Below, piece by piece: positions 38,180-47,487 of a stretch of 64,000 bases of DNA (position 1 is the stretch's first letter; each line of letters begins with the position of its first letter). Source of the DNA: Duganella sp. CF402. Lineage in GTDB: Bacteria; Pseudomonadota; Gammaproteobacteria; Burkholderiales; Burkholderiaceae_D. The notes beneath the pieces are model-generated. The model was not told the origin of the DNA. It ran no database searches and was given only the letters and a program-made list of their open reading frames with translations. Made by a program: the position numbers and the translations under genes. Where the stretch lies: assembly GCF_900109645.1 (NCBI RefSeq), contig NZ_FOBG01000003.1, forward strand, positions 310,001 to 374,000. Reading direction: 5' to 3'.

Positions 38180-39310
38180 ATGAAAGTTGTAGCAGTAGAG
38201 AATTTTGCAGATCCGAGTTTTTCGGCCGACCTGATCGGCTGGCAACAAGTCCACGGCCGCCACACGCTGCCGTGGCAAAACACCCGCGATGCGTATCTGG
38301 TCTGGCTGTCGGAAATCATGCTGCAGCAGACGCAGGTTTCGGCCGTGCTCGGCTATTACGCGCGCTTCCTCGAACGCTTCCCTACCCTGCGCGACCTGGC
38401 TGCCGCGCCGGTCGAGGATGTGATGGCGCAGTGGAGCGGCCTCGGTTACTACACGCGGGCGCGCAACCTGCACAAATGCGCGCAGCGGGTGGTGGCGGAA
38501 TACGATGGCGTGTTCCCTTCCGATCCGCTGCTGCTGGCGGAATTGCCGGGTATCGGCCGCTCGACGGCGGCGGCGATCGCGGCGTTTTCCAGCGGCCGGC
38601 GCGCGGCCATCATGGATGGCAATGTGAAGCGGGTGTTTGCGCGCGTGTTTGGCATCGATACCTATCCGGGTGAGAAGAAGACTGAGGAAGCGATGTGGCG
38701 GCGCGCCGAGGCGTTGCTGCCCGAGGAAGGCATCGAGGCCTACACGCAGGGCTTGATGGACATGGGCGCGACCTTGTGCACGCGCTCGAGTCCGTCGTGC
38801 GAGCGCTGCCCGATGCAGCCGCGCTGCGTGGCCTTTAAAACCGGCCGCACCAAGGATCTGCCGGTGCGCAAGCCGAAGAAGGCAACGCCGGAGAAGCATG
38901 CGGTGATGCTGGTGATCGTCGATGCCGGGCAGGTACTGCTGGAACAGCGTCCACCGAGCGGCATCTGGGGCGGCTTGCTGTCCTTGCCAGAGCTGGATGG
39001 CCACACGGCGGCGGAAGATGATGAGGTGGAGCCGGCCGATCATGATGCGCTGCTGCGCGCGGTGGGCAAGTTCGGCGAGATGGAAAGCTGCGAGCGCTTG
39101 TCGACAGTAACGCACGTATTCACGCACTACAAACTGCACATCGCGCCGTATCGCATCACATTGTCGCGGCGATTGACGCTGGCCGCCGAGTCCTTTCACG
39201 TTTGGTTGAATGCCGCCGACATCGCCAACGCCGCCCTGCCCGCGCCGGTGAAGAAGCTGCTGCTGGAATTAGTAGGCGACACCAGCGCCGCCCAGCAGCG
39301 CATGTTCTAG
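38180..39310 (+). CDS. mutY: Adenine DNA glycosylase
   Basis: MutY removes adenine mispaired with 8-oxoguanine and thus backs up MutM. From ATG 38180 (AGGAA five bases upstream) the 376-residue product has the catalytic glutamate in SEIMLQQTQ, helix-hairpin-helix LPGIGRSTAAAI and the catalytic aspartate in MDGNVKRV. The [4Fe-4S] cluster has the exact C-x6-C-x2-C-x5-C spacing (CTRSSPSCERCPMQPRC). The C-terminal third is the NUDIX-like 8-oxoG recognition domain (EQRPPSGIWGG). Its stop overlaps the convergent small gene by four bases. Confidence 0.97.
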   Translation: MKVVAVENFADPSFSADLIGWQQVHGRHTLPWQNTRDAYLVWLSEIMLQQTQVSAVLGYYARFLERFPTLRDLAAAPVEDVMAQWSGLGYYTRARNLHKCAQRVVAEYDGVFPSDPLLLAELPGIGRSTAAAIAAFSSGRRAAIMDGNVKRVFARVFGIDTYPGEKKTEEAMWRRAEALLPEEGIEAYTQGLMDMGATLCTRSSPSCERCPMQPRCVAFKTGRTKDLPVRKPKKATPEKHAVMLVIVDAGQVLLEQRPPSGIWGGLLSLPELDGHTAAEDDEVEPADHDALLRAVGKFGEMESCERLSTVTHVFTHYKLHIAPYRITLSRRLTLAAESFHVWLNAADIANAALPAPVKKLLLELVGDTSAAQQRMF

Positions 39311-39666
39311 AGATATTTGACCACCGCGATAAACATCGCGGCAACACTAATTTGCGAAGCGAACATCCATCTCAGCAAGCTGTTAGTCGTCCGTTCAATT
39401 TTGATTTCAAGTCTGGCAAAACCGGCATCCATCTTCCTGAGGAGCTCTTCGTGAACACAATCAACCTTGGCATCAGCTTTGGCAAAGTTGGTGTCGGTTT
39501 TGGCGAAGTTGGTATCGGTTTTGGCGAAGTTGGTATCGGTTTTGGCGAAACCTACCCGGAGTTCCTCCCTCAGTTCAGCAAATTCGTCCCGACGGACGTA
39601 GTTGGATTGGATGACGGCAACATCCGTCTCCAGCGTGCTAACTCGTTCAACGATTTGCGGGTCCAT
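39307..39666 (-). CDS. Small coiled-coil protein with C-terminal membrane helix and heptad repeats
   Basis: This 119-residue protein has an N-terminal helix (MDPQIVERVSTLETDVAVIQ), then four heptads of the form F-A-K-(T/A)-D-(T/A)-(N/K). A further coiled coil and a terminal hydrophobic helix (LLRWMFASQISVAAMFIAVV) ending in KYL follow. It is probably a tail-anchored inner-membrane protein with a rod facing the cytoplasm. AGGAGG five bases before the ATG supports translation. It lies 78 bases downstream of dgt. Function is unknown; similar short coiled-coil tail-anchored proteins are common and poorly characterised. Confidence 0.75.
   Translation of the reverse strand: MDPQIVERVSTLETDVAVIQSNYVRRDEFAELREELRVGFAKTDTNFAKTDTNFAKTDTNFAKADAKVDCVHEELLRKMDAGFARLEIKIERTTNSLLRWMFASQISVAAMFIAVVKYL
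39479..39541. repeat. 21-bp tandem repeat, three units, coding
   Basis: Units of 21 bases begin at 39479, 39500 and 39521; the second and third are identical and the first differs at two positions. A partial fourth unit follows at 39542. On the minus strand each unit encodes one seven-residue heptad (FAKTDTN), so unit gain or loss would change the rod length without shifting the frame. Confidence 0.9.
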
Positions 39667-39744
39667 GATCGCCTCCTGTGACCCATCATCCGCCGCACGC
39701 GGGAGCGGGTCAAGCTGAGCAATGGTGGCAAAGCTTGAGCTAGA

Positions 39745-40881
39745 TCAAAGCTCGTCGAGCGAGAACAGGCGGCGGTGTTCGCGGATGGCGTAGCGGTCGG
39801 TCATGCCGGCGATGTAGTCGGCGATCTTGCGCGCCACCTTGTTCACGTCGCCTGATTTGTCCTGGTAATCCGGCGGCAGCAAGGCAGGCTCGGCCATGAA
39901 GGCCTCGAACAATTCGCGCACGATGCGGCTGGCCTTCACACGCATGCGGTTGACCTTGTAGTGACGATAGAGATTCGCGTGCAGAAAGCGCTTGAGCTCG
40001 GTCGCATCCTTGCGCATACCGTCGGAGAAGCGGATCAGCGGCGGCGCATGGCGCACGTCGTCGATGCTCTTTGGCGCGGCCTCGGCAATGCGTTCGCTCG
40101 AGGTGGCGATCAGGTCGTCAGCCAGCGCCGTGATCAGGCGGCGCAAGGTTTCGTAAATCGCGCGGCGGCCCGACAGGCCGGGAAAAGCCTGCTGCACATC
40201 GCGCCACAAGCGCGCGAAGAACTCCACCTGCTCCAGCTGTTCAATCGTAATCAGGCCAGAACGCAGGCCGTCATCGATATCGTGGCTGTTGTAGGCGATC
40301 TCATCCGCGAGATTGGTCAGCTGCGCTTCCAGCGACGGCTGGGTGCGGTCGATGAAGCGCTGCGCCACCGGCCCCAGCAACTTCGCATTGTTCAGCGAGC
40401 AGTGCTTGAGGATGCCCTCGCGCGTTTCAAACATCAGGTTGAGGCCGTTGTAGGCGCCGTAGTGCTCTTCCAGCTCATCGACCACGCGCAGGCTTTGCAG
40501 GTTGTGCTCGAAGCCGCCGTAGTCCTTCATGCACTCGTTGAGCACGTCCTGCCCCACATGGCCGAACGGCGTGTGGCCGAGGTCGTGGGCCAGCGAGATC
40601 GCCTCCACCAGATCCTCGTTCAGGCGCAGGTTGCGCGCCAGCGAACGGCCGATCTGCGCCACCTCCAGGCTGTGGGTCAGCCGGGTGCGGAACAGGTCGC
40701 CCTCATGATTGAGGAACACCTGGGTCTTGTACTCGAGACGGCGGAACGCCGAGGAGTGAATGATGCGGTCGCGGTCACGCTGGAACTGGCTGCGCGACGC
40801 GTGCGCGGTTTCCGGATACAAGCGCCCCGCTCCGCCCTCCGAATGGGCGGCGTAGGGAGCGAGGTACTGTTCCGGCGTCAT
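39745..40881 (-). CDS. dgt: Deoxyguanosinetriphosphate triphosphohydrolase-like protein
   Basis: This 378-residue HD-domain enzyme would hydrolyse dNTPs to deoxynucleoside and triphosphate. The metal site is visible as RLTHSLEVAQIG, LAHDLGHTPFGHVG (His-Asp) and the later aspartate in DEIAYNSHDIDDGL. Length fits the shorter dGTPase-like class. It starts 6 bases after the aroKB stop, the usual aroK-aroB-dgt order in Burkholderiales. Confidence 0.94.
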   Translation of the reverse strand: MTPEQYLAPYAAHSEGGAGRLYPETAHASRSQFQRDRDRIIHSSAFRRLEYKTQVFLNHEGDLFRTRLTHSLEVAQIGRSLARNLRLNEDLVEAISLAHDLGHTPFGHVGQDVLNECMKDYGGFEHNLQSLRVVDELEEHYGAYNGLNLMFETREGILKHCSLNNAKLLGPVAQRFIDRTQPSLEAQLTNLADEIAYNSHDIDDGLRSGLITIEQLEQVEFFARLWRDVQQAFPGLSGRRAIYETLRRLITALADDLIATSSERIAEAAPKSIDDVRHAPPLIRFSDGMRKDATELKRFLHANLYRHYKVNRMRVKASRIVRELFEAFMAEPALLPPDYQDKSGDVNKVARKIADYIAGMTDRYAIREHRRLFSLDEL

Positions 40882-40887
40882 GATGAA

Positions 40888-42531
40888 TTACACGCAGGCG
40901 GCCAGCGTCGCCAGCAACAGCTCCTGCGGCGCGTTGGTGATCTTCGGTGAGCCCAGCGGATTCATCAGGATGAACTTGATGGCGCCGCCTTCGTTCTTCT
41001 TGTCGACTTCCATCGCTTCCAGCCACTTGGCCACGCCGAGGTCCGGCGCCTTGACCGGCAGGCCGGCCGCCGCGATCAGCTTGCGCACGCGCTCCACGGT
41101 GGCCGCGTCGATCAGGCCCATGCGCTGCGACAAATCGGCCGCCATCACCATGCCGCAACCGACCGCCTCGCCGTGCAGCCAGGCGCCGTAGCCCATGCCC
41201 GCCTCGATCGCGTGGCCGAAGGTGTGGCCGAAGTTGAGGATGGCGCGCAGCCCGCCCTCGCGCTCGTCCTGGCGCACCACGTCGGCCTTGATCTCGCACG
41301 AGCGGGCGATCGCATAGGCCAGCGCGCCCTTGTCGCGCGCCATCAGCTTTTCAATATTCGCTTCGATCCACTCGAAGAACGGCAGGTCGATCACCGCGCC
41401 GTACTTGATCACCTCGGCCAGGCCGGCCGACAGCTCGCGCGCCGGCAGGGTTTCCAGGGTCGCGGTATCGGCGATCACCGCGCGCGGCTGGTAGAAGGCG
41501 CCGATCATGTTCTTGCCCAGCGGGTGATTGATACCGGTCTTGCCGCCCACCGAGGAATCGACCTGCGACAGCAAGGTGGTCGGCACCTGGATGAAGTCGA
41601 CGCCGCGCATATAGCTGGCCGCCGCGTAGCCGGTCAAATCGCCGATCACGCCGCCGCCGAGGGCGATCAGGGTGGTCTTGCGGTCGGCCTTGGTTTCGAG
41701 CAGCTTGTCAAAGATGGTCATCAGGCTCGACCAGTTCTTGTGCTCCTCGCCGTCCGGCAGGATCACGGTAGTGACTTGCTTACCGGCATCACGCAGCCCG
41801 GACTCGACGCGTTCGAGGTAGAGCGGCGCCACGGTCTCGTTGCTGACGATGGCGACTTTGCTGCCGTGCACATGGCGCGCCAGTGCGGCGCCGTCGCTGA
41901 GCAGCGCCGGGCCGATGGAAATCGGGTAGCTGCGCTCGCCCAGGTCTACGTTTAACAGGATGTTGGATTGTTCGTTCATCGATGGTTCGGCGTGGGTGAC
42001 GCAGTTGGGCGCCGCTTCGCAAGCGAGCTGGTCCAGCTGGGTCAAAATGGTCTGAACCATCGATTGTACGTTAGGACGGCCGGTATCGATGACCAAATCG
42101 GCAATTTCCATGTACAAAGGATCACGCACCGCCATCAATTCTTCGAGCTTCTTGCGCGGATCGGCGGTTTGCAGCAGCGGCCGGTTCTTGTCGTGCGCGG
42201 TGCGCTGCAGGATGCTGTGGACGGTGGCCCGCAGGTAAATCACGGTGCCGCGCGCCTTGAGGTGGGCGCGGTTGTCGGCGTTGAGGATGGCGCCGCCGCC
42301 GGTGGCCAGCACCAGCCCGGACTGGCCGGTCAGCTCGCGGATGACGTCGGCCTCGCGGCGGCGGAAGCTCGCTTCGCCCTCGATTTCAAAGATCCACGGG
42401 ATCGAGGCGCCGGTACGCGCCTCGATCTCGTGGTCGGAGTCAACAAACTTCAGCCCCAGCTTGCGCGCCAGGATGCGGCCGATGGTGGTTTTTCCCGCCC
42501 CCATCAGGCCGACTAGAAACACATTCTGCAT
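40888..42531 (-). CDS. aroKB: Fused shikimate kinase / 3-dehydroquinate synthase
   Basis: One uninterrupted 547-residue frame contains two shikimate-pathway enzymes. Residues 1-175 are shikimate kinase: Walker A GLMGAGKTTIG, shikimate-binding DSDHEIEARTG and ATGGGA. Residues 187-547 are 3-dehydroquinate synthase: NAD-binding ALGGGVIGDLTGY, VPTTLLSQVDSSVGGKTG, and zinc ligands in AEVIKYGA and NFGHTFGHAIE. The joint is a short linker (EAAPNCVTHAEPS) just before an internal ATG (MNEQSN) where a separate aroB would start. No clear ribosome binding site precedes that ATG, which favours a true fusion. The first ATG follows the Ig-like protein gene by 12 bases. Confidence 0.93.
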   Translation of the reverse strand: MQNVFLVGLMGAGKTTIGRILARKLGLKFVDSDHEIEARTGASIPWIFEIEGEASFRRREADVIRELTGQSGLVLATGGGAILNADNRAHLKARGTVIYLRATVHSILQRTAHDKNRPLLQTADPRKKLEELMAVRDPLYMEIADLVIDTGRPNVQSMVQTILTQLDQLACEAAPNCVTHAEPSMNEQSNILLNVDLGERSYPISIGPALLSDGAALARHVHGSKVAIVSNETVAPLYLERVESGLRDAGKQVTTVILPDGEEHKNWSSLMTIFDKLLETKADRKTTLIALGGGVIGDLTGYAAASYMRGVDFIQVPTTLLSQVDSSVGGKTGINHPLGKNMIGAFYQPRAVIADTATLETLPARELSAGLAEVIKYGAVIDLPFFEWIEANIEKLMARDKGALAYAIARSCEIKADVVRQDEREGGLRAILNFGHTFGHAIEAGMGYGAWLHGEAVGCGMVMAADLSQRMGLIDAATVERVRKLIAAAGLPVKAPDLGVAKWLEAMEVDKKNEGGAIKFILMNPLGSPKITNAPQELLLATLAACV

Positions 42532-42543
42532 TCAACATCCAAC

Positions 42544-44721
42544 TTATAAGGGGTTGCTGCACAGCGTAGATACCCCGTAAGGACTGTTGCGGCCCGGCGG
42601 GCTGACGGTCTGGGTAGCGTAATCTGTGCCTAATCCCATCAAGTGTACCAGAGAGGTGTAGCTGGACTCCGTGCCGCTGGCCTGGCCGCGTATCGTCAGG
42701 TTCACATCGAGCCAGTAGACGCGGTCGCGCGGATAGATCAGCGACACCGTGGCGCGGCCGCTGGCGTCGGTGGTCACGCTCGGCGTGACGGTGACCGGGA
42801 TGCCCGGATCGAGCACGCCGTTCAGGTTGCCGTCCTCGCCGGCATCGAGGATGCCGTTGTTGTTGACGTCCTCGTTGCTGCAGGCGGTGCGCACCACCGG
42901 CTCCCACGGGCCGGTCGGCAAGGTGTAGGCCAGGTAGCCCTTGAAGTACTGGGTCGGCAGCACCGAGGCGGTCAGCTTGACGCCCGACACCGCGTTGCCG
43001 GCGGCGTCGGTGACGATCACCGCGTAATCCATCTGGTAGGTCGCGCTGCTCGGCACGCCGACCGTGTTGCCGGTGCCGGCGCTGATGAACAGCGATTTCT
43101 GCGCCACCGTCAGCTTGGCCACGGCGCTCGGGCCGGAACCGCCGATCAGCTTGGCCTGGATTTGCACGCCATCCGTCGCGGTAGCCGAGGTGCCGGCGAT
43201 GAAGCTGGTGGTGGCGACGCCGTCGGCACCGGTGGTGACCACCGCCGGCTGGGTCAGCGAGCCGCCGCTCGGGTCGCTCAGGATGGAGAAGGCCACGGTG
43301 GCGTTCTTGACCAGGTTGTTCTGCGCCGTGCCGTCGCGCACGATGGCGCGCAGCGTGGCCTGCTGGCTGGTGCTGCCGGTCGTGTTGACGCCGACGACGG
43401 CCGGATCGGCCTGGACCGAAATGGTGGTCAGCGCGGTGACCGGCGCCACGAATTCGAGGTCGGTCTGGGTGGTCTGGCCGCCGGCATTGGCGGTCAGGGT
43501 GGCCACGCCAGGGCTGGTGGCGTTGACATAGGCGGTGGCGGCGCCGCCGGACAATGGCAGCGCGCTGCTCAGTACGCTGCTGCAGGAGGCGTTGCTGTAG
43601 ACCGTGCCGCGCGAGGTGCTGATGGTCACGCTGGCGCCCGGCGCATTGGTCACCGCCACCTGCTGGCAGCCGCCGATGGCGGCCGAGGTTTCCACGTTGC
43701 CGCTGCCATCGAGCACTTTCACCGCGAAGGTCGAGGAGTTGATGGCAATCCCGGTCGAGGCGATTTCACCCATCGACTTGACGGTGATGACGTCGGCGCT
43801 GCCGCCGCTGGCCGCATAGGTCAGCACCAGCTGGCCGCCGGCATTGGTCACCGCCGAACCGCCGCCCTTGACGGTCAGCGAGTTGGCGTTGGAGCTGAAG
43901 GTGACCGGCTTGCCGACCAGCGCATTGCCGGCCGAGTCGACCAGCTTGACGGTCACGTCGGCCGAGGCGCCGGCGTTGATGGTCGGCGCGGCGTTGATGG
44001 TCAGCTTGTTGCCGGTGACGTTGACGATGGCCGTCACGGCCGACGCGCCCGGCACGCTGGCGGTGATCTTGATGGCGCGCGAAGTCGGGTCGCCGCCGGT
44101 GCCGAGCTTCTCGGTCACGATGCCCTGCGCATTGGTGGTGCGGCTGGTCAGCGTCAGGCTGCCGGAGTCGGATTTCAGGTCCACCACCACATTCGGCATG
44201 ACGGTGTTGCTGGCGTCGCGCACCAGCGCAGTCACCGTGACCTCATTGCCGGCGGTGCCGGCCGAGGCCAGGGTGCCGGAATCGGTGGTCAGGGTCAGGG
44301 TCGGCACCGCGTTCACCACCTGTACCGTGATCGCGGCCGACTTGGCCGAACCGGCGCTGGCGGTAATGGTGATGGTGCGCAGCGAGGAGTCGCCCTTCAC
44401 GCTGAGTTTTTCCACCACCTGGCCGGCACTGTTGGTGGTGCGGTTGGTGCTGGTGATGGTGCCGGAGCTGGCGCTGAAGCTGACCGTTTCGCCGGCCAGC
44501 GCGTTGCCGCCGCTATCCTTGACGATGGCGGTCAACGTCACCTCGGTGCCGTCCAGGCCCGACGAGGCAATGGTAGAGGCGCTGGCCGTCAGGCTGACGC
44601 TGGCAGCCTTGGACGGCGCCTGGCCGTTGGCATTGGTGCCGGGCGAACCGCCGCCGCCGCCGCACGCGGATAACAAGCCGGCACAAGCCAGCGCCGTCAG
44701 CCATGCAGTGATCTTTTTCAT
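42544..44721 (-). CDS. Ig-like (Big_1-type) repeat lipoprotein
   Basis: The 725-residue precursor has a lipobox LLSAC (cysteine near residue 20) and a Gly-rich tether. It then has about six beta-sandwich repeats of bacterial Ig-like type, with the recurring pattern VTxTAxVxDxxGNxxxGxxVxFSxxxG and an NxxGxxxxxLxV turn. Near residue 620 the acidic stretch NNNGILDAGEDGNLNGVLD forms two probable calcium-binding DxNxNG loops. Such proteins are usually surface adhesins or spacers. AAGGAAGAG precedes the ATG. It sits 37 bases after pilQ and 12 before aroKB, so it is probably expressed with the type IV pilus assembly genes. Confidence 0.85.
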   Translation of the reverse strand: MKKITAWLTALACAGLLSACGGGGGSPGTNANGQAPSKAASVSLTASASTIASSGLDGTEVTLTAIVKDSGGNALAGETVSFSASSGTITSTNRTTNSAGQVVEKLSVKGDSSLRTITITASAGSAKSAAITVQVVNAVPTLTLTTDSGTLASAGTAGNEVTVTALVRDASNTVMPNVVVDLKSDSGSLTLTSRTTNAQGIVTEKLGTGGDPTSRAIKITASVPGASAVTAIVNVTGNKLTINAAPTINAGASADVTVKLVDSAGNALVGKPVTFSSNANSLTVKGGGSAVTNAGGQLVLTYAASGGSADVITVKSMGEIASTGIAINSSTFAVKVLDGSGNVETSAAIGGCQQVAVTNAPGASVTISTSRGTVYSNASCSSVLSSALPLSGGAATAYVNATSPGVATLTANAGGQTTQTDLEFVAPVTALTTISVQADPAVVGVNTTGSTSQQATLRAIVRDGTAQNNLVKNATVAFSILSDPSGGSLTQPAVVTTGADGVATTSFIAGTSATATDGVQIQAKLIGGSGPSAVAKLTVAQKSLFISAGTGNTVGVPSSATYQMDYAVIVTDAAGNAVSGVKLTASVLPTQYFKGYLAYTLPTGPWEPVVRTACSNEDVNNNGILDAGEDGNLNGVLDPGIPVTVTPSVTTDASGRATVSLIYPRDRVYWLDVNLTIRGQASGTESSYTSLVHLMGLGTDYATQTVSPPGRNSPYGVSTLCSNPL

Positions 44722-44758
44722 GAAACGCTCTTCCTTGAAGTGAATCGTATAAGTCGAA

Positions 44759-46939
44759 TTAGCGCGTGGTGGACAGGCGGTCGGCCACGATCTTCGGCGT
44801 AATGAACACCAGCAGCTCGGTCTTGTCGTTGGTGCGGGTATTGCTGCGGAACAGATAGCCGAGCAACGGCACGTCGCCCAGCAGCGGCACCTTGTCGGTG
44901 GTGCTGCGCTCGGTCTGCTGGTAGATGCCGCCCAATACCACGGTGCCGCCGTTGTCGACCATCACCTGGGTCTTGACGTGCTTGGTGTCGATGGCAAAGC
45001 CGGAGCGGGTTTCCTGGCCCACGCTGTCCTTGTTGACGTCGACATCGATGACGACGTTGCCGTCGGGCGTGATCTGCGGCGTCACTTCGAGGCGCAGGTT
45101 GGCCTTGCGGAACATGATGGAGGTGGCGCCGCTGCTGGTGGCCACCTGGTAAGGCAGCTCGATGCCCTGCTCGATCAGCGCCACCGCCTTGTCGGCGGTG
45201 ATCACGCGCGGGCTGGAAATGATCTTGCCGGTGCCGTCTTCCTCCAGCGCCGACAGCTCCAGGTTGAGGAAGCGGTTGGCGGCCGAGGAGAACAGGCTGA
45301 TCGCCAGGTTGCCGGCCTGCGCGCCATTGATGTTGGAGGCCGGCAGGTTGACGAACTGGGTGTTGTTGTAGGTCGAGTCGGTCAGCTTGACCTGGCCGGT
45401 CACCTCGCCGATGCCGGTCATATTGCCGGCGATGCCGATGCGGGTATTGCTGTTGCCGAGCTGGTAGCCGGCGTCGCCGCCGCGGATGGTGCGCAGGTCG
45501 GTAAAGCCGAGCTTGGCGCCGAGGTTGCGGGTGAAGGTGTCGCTGGCCTCGACGATGCGGGCCTCGATCAGCACCTGCTTGGTGGCGACGTCGGTCTTGG
45601 CGATCAGGCGGCGCACGTCTTCCAGCTTGGCGGCGATGTCGGTCACGAACAGCTGGTTGGTGCGCGGCTCGATGATGGCGCTGCCGCGCCGGGACAGGAT
45701 GCGGTTCTTGCTGTCGCCCTCCAGCCCGAACACGGTCTTGAACGCTTCCGCCTTCTGGTAGTTGAGCTGGAAGATTTCCGATTTCATCGGTTCAAGATCG
45801 GCGATCTGGGCCTTCTGCTCCAGCTCCAGTTTTTCCTTGGTCAGCAATTCTTCCTTGGGCGCGATCCAGATCACGCTGCCGTTCTTGCGCATGTCGAGCG
45901 CCTTGGCTTGCAGGATCACGTCCAGCGCCTGGTCCCACGGCACTTCCTTCAGGCGCAGTGTCAGGTTGCCGCTGACGCTGTCGCTGGTGATGATGTTGAG
46001 GCCGGAGATATCGGCAATCGCCTGCAGCGCCGCGCGCACTTCGACGTTCTGGAAATTGAAGGACAGCTTCTCGCCGCGATAGCCCTGCGAACCTTGCGTG
46101 AGCTTGTTCGGGTCTTCCTTGATCGGCTTGACGTCGACCACCAGCTGGGTGTCGCTCTGGTACACGGTCTGTTCCCACAGGCCGCGCGCCTCGATGCTCA
46201 GGCGCGTGTTCTCGCCCTGCGGCACGGTCATGATTTGCGCTACCGGGGTGCCGAAGTCGCCGACATCGAGCCGGCGGCGCAGCGTTTCCGGCACGCCGGT
46301 CTTGAGGAAGTCGACCACCACGCCGGTCGGGGTCTGGCGCACGTCGACCGCCACCTGGTTGTTGGGCAGGTCGACCACGATGCGGCCTTCGCCATTGGCG
46401 CCGCGACGGAAGTCGATGTCGCGCAGCAGTTGTTTGCCGGCCGGCGCCGCCTGTCTGGCGACCGGCAGGCCGGTGGCGTCCACCGCCGTGGCGGCGCCGC
46501 CGGAACCGTCGATGGTCAGCACCACGGTCTTGCCGTCGATGGCGGTGGCGTAGTTGAGCGTGCGTTTCAGGTTGAACACCAGGCGCGAGCGGTCGCCGGC
46601 CTGCACCACGTTGACGCCGCGCAGGTCGCCCTGGTTGATTTCCAGCGTGTTCTTGCCGGTGGCGTTGACGGTCCCGCCAAAGTCGAGCGCGATGCGCGCC
46701 GGGTTGGTGATGGCGAAATTGATCGGCAGCGTGTCCGGCGCGCGCTTGAGCGCGATCTTGACGATGACGTTGGCGCCCTGCTGGTTGGCGCTGATCGATT
46801 CGATGGCGTTGGCCGCCGCGGCAGCGGCCGGGGCGGCAGCAGCGTCCGTGGTCTGTGCCTGGGCGACGCAGGCGAATTGCAAGGCCAGCGCCCAAGTGGC
46901 GGCGGCCAAGGCGCGCCGGGCCGTGTGATGAGCGATCAT
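44759..46939 (-). CDS. pilQ: Type IV pilus secretin PilQ
   Basis: PilQ forms the outer-membrane channel through which the type IV pilus passes. The 726-residue precursor has a signal peptide cleaved near VAQAQ, two AMIN peptidoglycan-binding regions (about 45-125 and 160-265) and an STN/N0 domain (KLSFNFQNVEVRAALQAIADISG). N1 follows around 380-450, and the secretin core contains VLIEARIVEA and VVLGGIYQQTE near the end. The start overlaps the pilP stop as ATGA. It is the last pil gene of the pilMNOPQ operon. Confidence 0.96.
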   Translation of the reverse strand: MIAHHTARRALAAATWALALQFACVAQAQTTDAAAAPAAAAAANAIESISANQQGANVIVKIALKRAPDTLPINFAITNPARIALDFGGTVNATGKNTLEINQGDLRGVNVVQAGDRSRLVFNLKRTLNYATAIDGKTVVLTIDGSGGAATAVDATGLPVARQAAPAGKQLLRDIDFRRGANGEGRIVVDLPNNQVAVDVRQTPTGVVVDFLKTGVPETLRRRLDVGDFGTPVAQIMTVPQGENTRLSIEARGLWEQTVYQSDTQLVVDVKPIKEDPNKLTQGSQGYRGEKLSFNFQNVEVRAALQAIADISGLNIITSDSVSGNLTLRLKEVPWDQALDVILQAKALDMRKNGSVIWIAPKEELLTKEKLELEQKAQIADLEPMKSEIFQLNYQKAEAFKTVFGLEGDSKNRILSRRGSAIIEPRTNQLFVTDIAAKLEDVRRLIAKTDVATKQVLIEARIVEASDTFTRNLGAKLGFTDLRTIRGGDAGYQLGNSNTRIGIAGNMTGIGEVTGQVKLTDSTYNNTQFVNLPASNINGAQAGNLAISLFSSAANRFLNLELSALEEDGTGKIISSPRVITADKAVALIEQGIELPYQVATSSGATSIMFRKANLRLEVTPQITPDGNVVIDVDVNKDSVGQETRSGFAIDTKHVKTQVMVDNGGTVVLGGIYQQTERSTTDKVPLLGDVPLLGYLFRSNTRTNDKTELLVFITPKIVADRLSTTR

Positions 46940-47487
46940 TTGGAGTTCTCCTTGCTTTCCTGCAGTTCCAACTTGGACAGGCGTTCGACCCAGTCGCCGG
47001 TGGCGTCCTGGACGATTTCCTTGAGGTTGACGGCGGTCTCGTTGATGCTGGTGATACGGCCATAGTTCTGGCCCAGATGCTGGCCCACCACCACCTGGTG
47101 CACGGTGCGGTCGACTTGCAGCACGGCGTAGGTCACGCCCTTTTTCTCGATGGTGCCGACCATCTTGATGGTGTCGAGCGGGAAGCTCTCGAGGAATTCC
47201 TTGCGGCGCTCGGTGTCGGGCTTGATGCCGTTGCCGCCGCCGGCGGCCGCCATCTTGGCCAGCTCGGCCAGCAGCTTGTTGGGATTGAAGGGTTCGATGT
47301 CATCCTTGTGCGCGTAGGCGAACGGGATGAAGGTCTTGGGTTCGGCCAGCGGCGGCACTTGCACCTTGGTCTGCGCGTCGACCTCTTTCATCCAGGTGCG
47401 CACCTCCTGCACGTCGCTTTCGCCACAGCCGGCCAGGGAGGCCAGCAGCGGCAGCGCCATCAACCATCGCAAGGTCAGCGTCTTCAT
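46936..47487 (-). CDS. pilP: Type IV pilus assembly lipoprotein PilP
   Basis: PilP links the inner-membrane PilMNO complex to the PilQ secretin. The 183-residue product has a lipoprotein signal with LAGC (cysteine near residue 21), a flexible region and the C-terminal beta domain (MVGTIEKKGVTYAVLQVDRTVHQVVVGQHLG). The start ATG 47487 overlaps the pilO stop (ATGA). Confidence 0.95.
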   Translation of the reverse strand: MKTLTLRWLMALPLLASLAGCGESDVQEVRTWMKEVDAQTKVQVPPLAEPKTFIPFAYAHKDDIEPFNPNKLLAELAKMAAAGGGNGIKPDTERRKEFLESFPLDTIKMVGTIEKKGVTYAVLQVDRTVHQVVVGQHLGQNYGRITSINETAVNLKEIVQDATGDWVERLSKLELQESKENSK

